From positions 6,014,001-6,078,000 of the forward strand of contig NZ_CP074371.1 in NCBI RefSeq assembly GCF_018362975.1: 64,000 nucleotides of DNA, written 5' to 3'. The DNA comes from Nocardia tengchongensis (GTDB lineage: Bacteria > Actinomycetota > Actinomycetes > Mycobacteriales > Mycobacteriaceae). A program made the position numbers and the translations under genes. This document shows positions 63,989 to 64,000 of the stretch, in pieces. A model generated the notes under the pieces. That model did no database searches and was not told where the DNA came from. It was given only the letters and a program-made list of their open reading frames with translations. Positions within the stretch are counted from its first letter, which is position 1; each line of letters starts with the position of its first letter.

Positions 63989-64000
63989 CTACTTGGCCTC
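63989..64000 (-). CDS. Possible 3' end of a leftward gene
   Basis: Reading leftward the last bases give Glu-Ala-Lys and a TAG stop, 18 bp after a terminator hairpin. The rest is outside the window, so this is only a suggestion. Confidence 0.3.
   Translation of the reverse strand, partial: EAK

Overview
The window is about 69% GC, with dense genes, frequent 4-bp ATGA/GTGA overlaps, GTG and TTG starts, and actinobacterial marker genes (mihF, a helicase-motif-less PriA, LexA-type SOS box, RsmB with a basic tail). The gene order of the two core blocks is that of the Mycobacteriales (Mycobacterium, Corynebacterium, Rhodococcus, Nocardia); Nocardia is the best guess. No tRNA, rRNA, CRISPR array, insertion sequence or integrase was seen.

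Layout. 1-3.9 kb: translation and maturation genes rsmB-fmt-def plus a secreted lipase. 4-8.9 kb: accessory enzymes with small regulators (PadR, TetR, MarR), several with visible palindromic operators. 8.9-15.4 kb, leftward: mihF-gmk-rpoZ-coaBC-metK-priA. 16-17.4 kb: a VOC protein and a patatin. 17.5-26.5 kb, leftward: the complete pyrimidine operon pyrR-pyrB-pyrC-(membrane protein)-carA-carB-pyrF, with a putative PyrR-binding leader at the start, a 15-bp-stem terminator at the end, and a repeated stem-loop element in two of its gaps. 26.5-45.1 kb: an accessory segment between pyrR and nusB, which lie close together in Corynebacterium (from memory). It holds alpha/beta hydrolases with TetR regulators, an SOS-box-controlled alkB, a flavin monooxygenase, a secreted phosphoesterase, the four-gene cassette described below, a TetR/quinone oxidoreductase pair, a lipoprotein and a 1082-residue LuxR-family ATPase. 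45.1-64 kb: YCII-nusB-efp-pepQ (leftward), pilD-like peptidase-aroC-aroK-aroB (rightward), then aroE-mltG-ruvX-alaS, rarA and others (mostly leftward). The aro block looks like a local inversion.

Most interesting system: 35580-39501 encodes, in one direction and closely spaced, (1) a J-domain fused to a kinase-like domain lacking the catalytic Asp, (2) a von Willebrand A protein with a MIDAS motif, (3) a divergent adenylosuccinate-synthetase paralogue, and (4) a NrtR-like protein whose Nudix box has lost all catalytic glutamates, followed by a winged helix. A perfect 7-bp inverted repeat with a 9-bp spacer abuts the first start codon and is a plausible operator for the fourth gene. I infer a regulated pathway in which the PurA-like enzyme makes a purine-type metabolite sensed by the NrtR-like protein, with the J/pseudokinase and VWA proteins as an assembly or chaperone pair.

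Caution: at least 20 single-base indels interrupt genes here, including essential ones (metK, carB, aroC/K/B/E, alaS, mltG). Most lie in short G/C runs and cluster between 48.5 and 63.2 kb. They are far more likely consensus errors in the assembly than real mutations, so these genes are annotated as CDS spanning the break.
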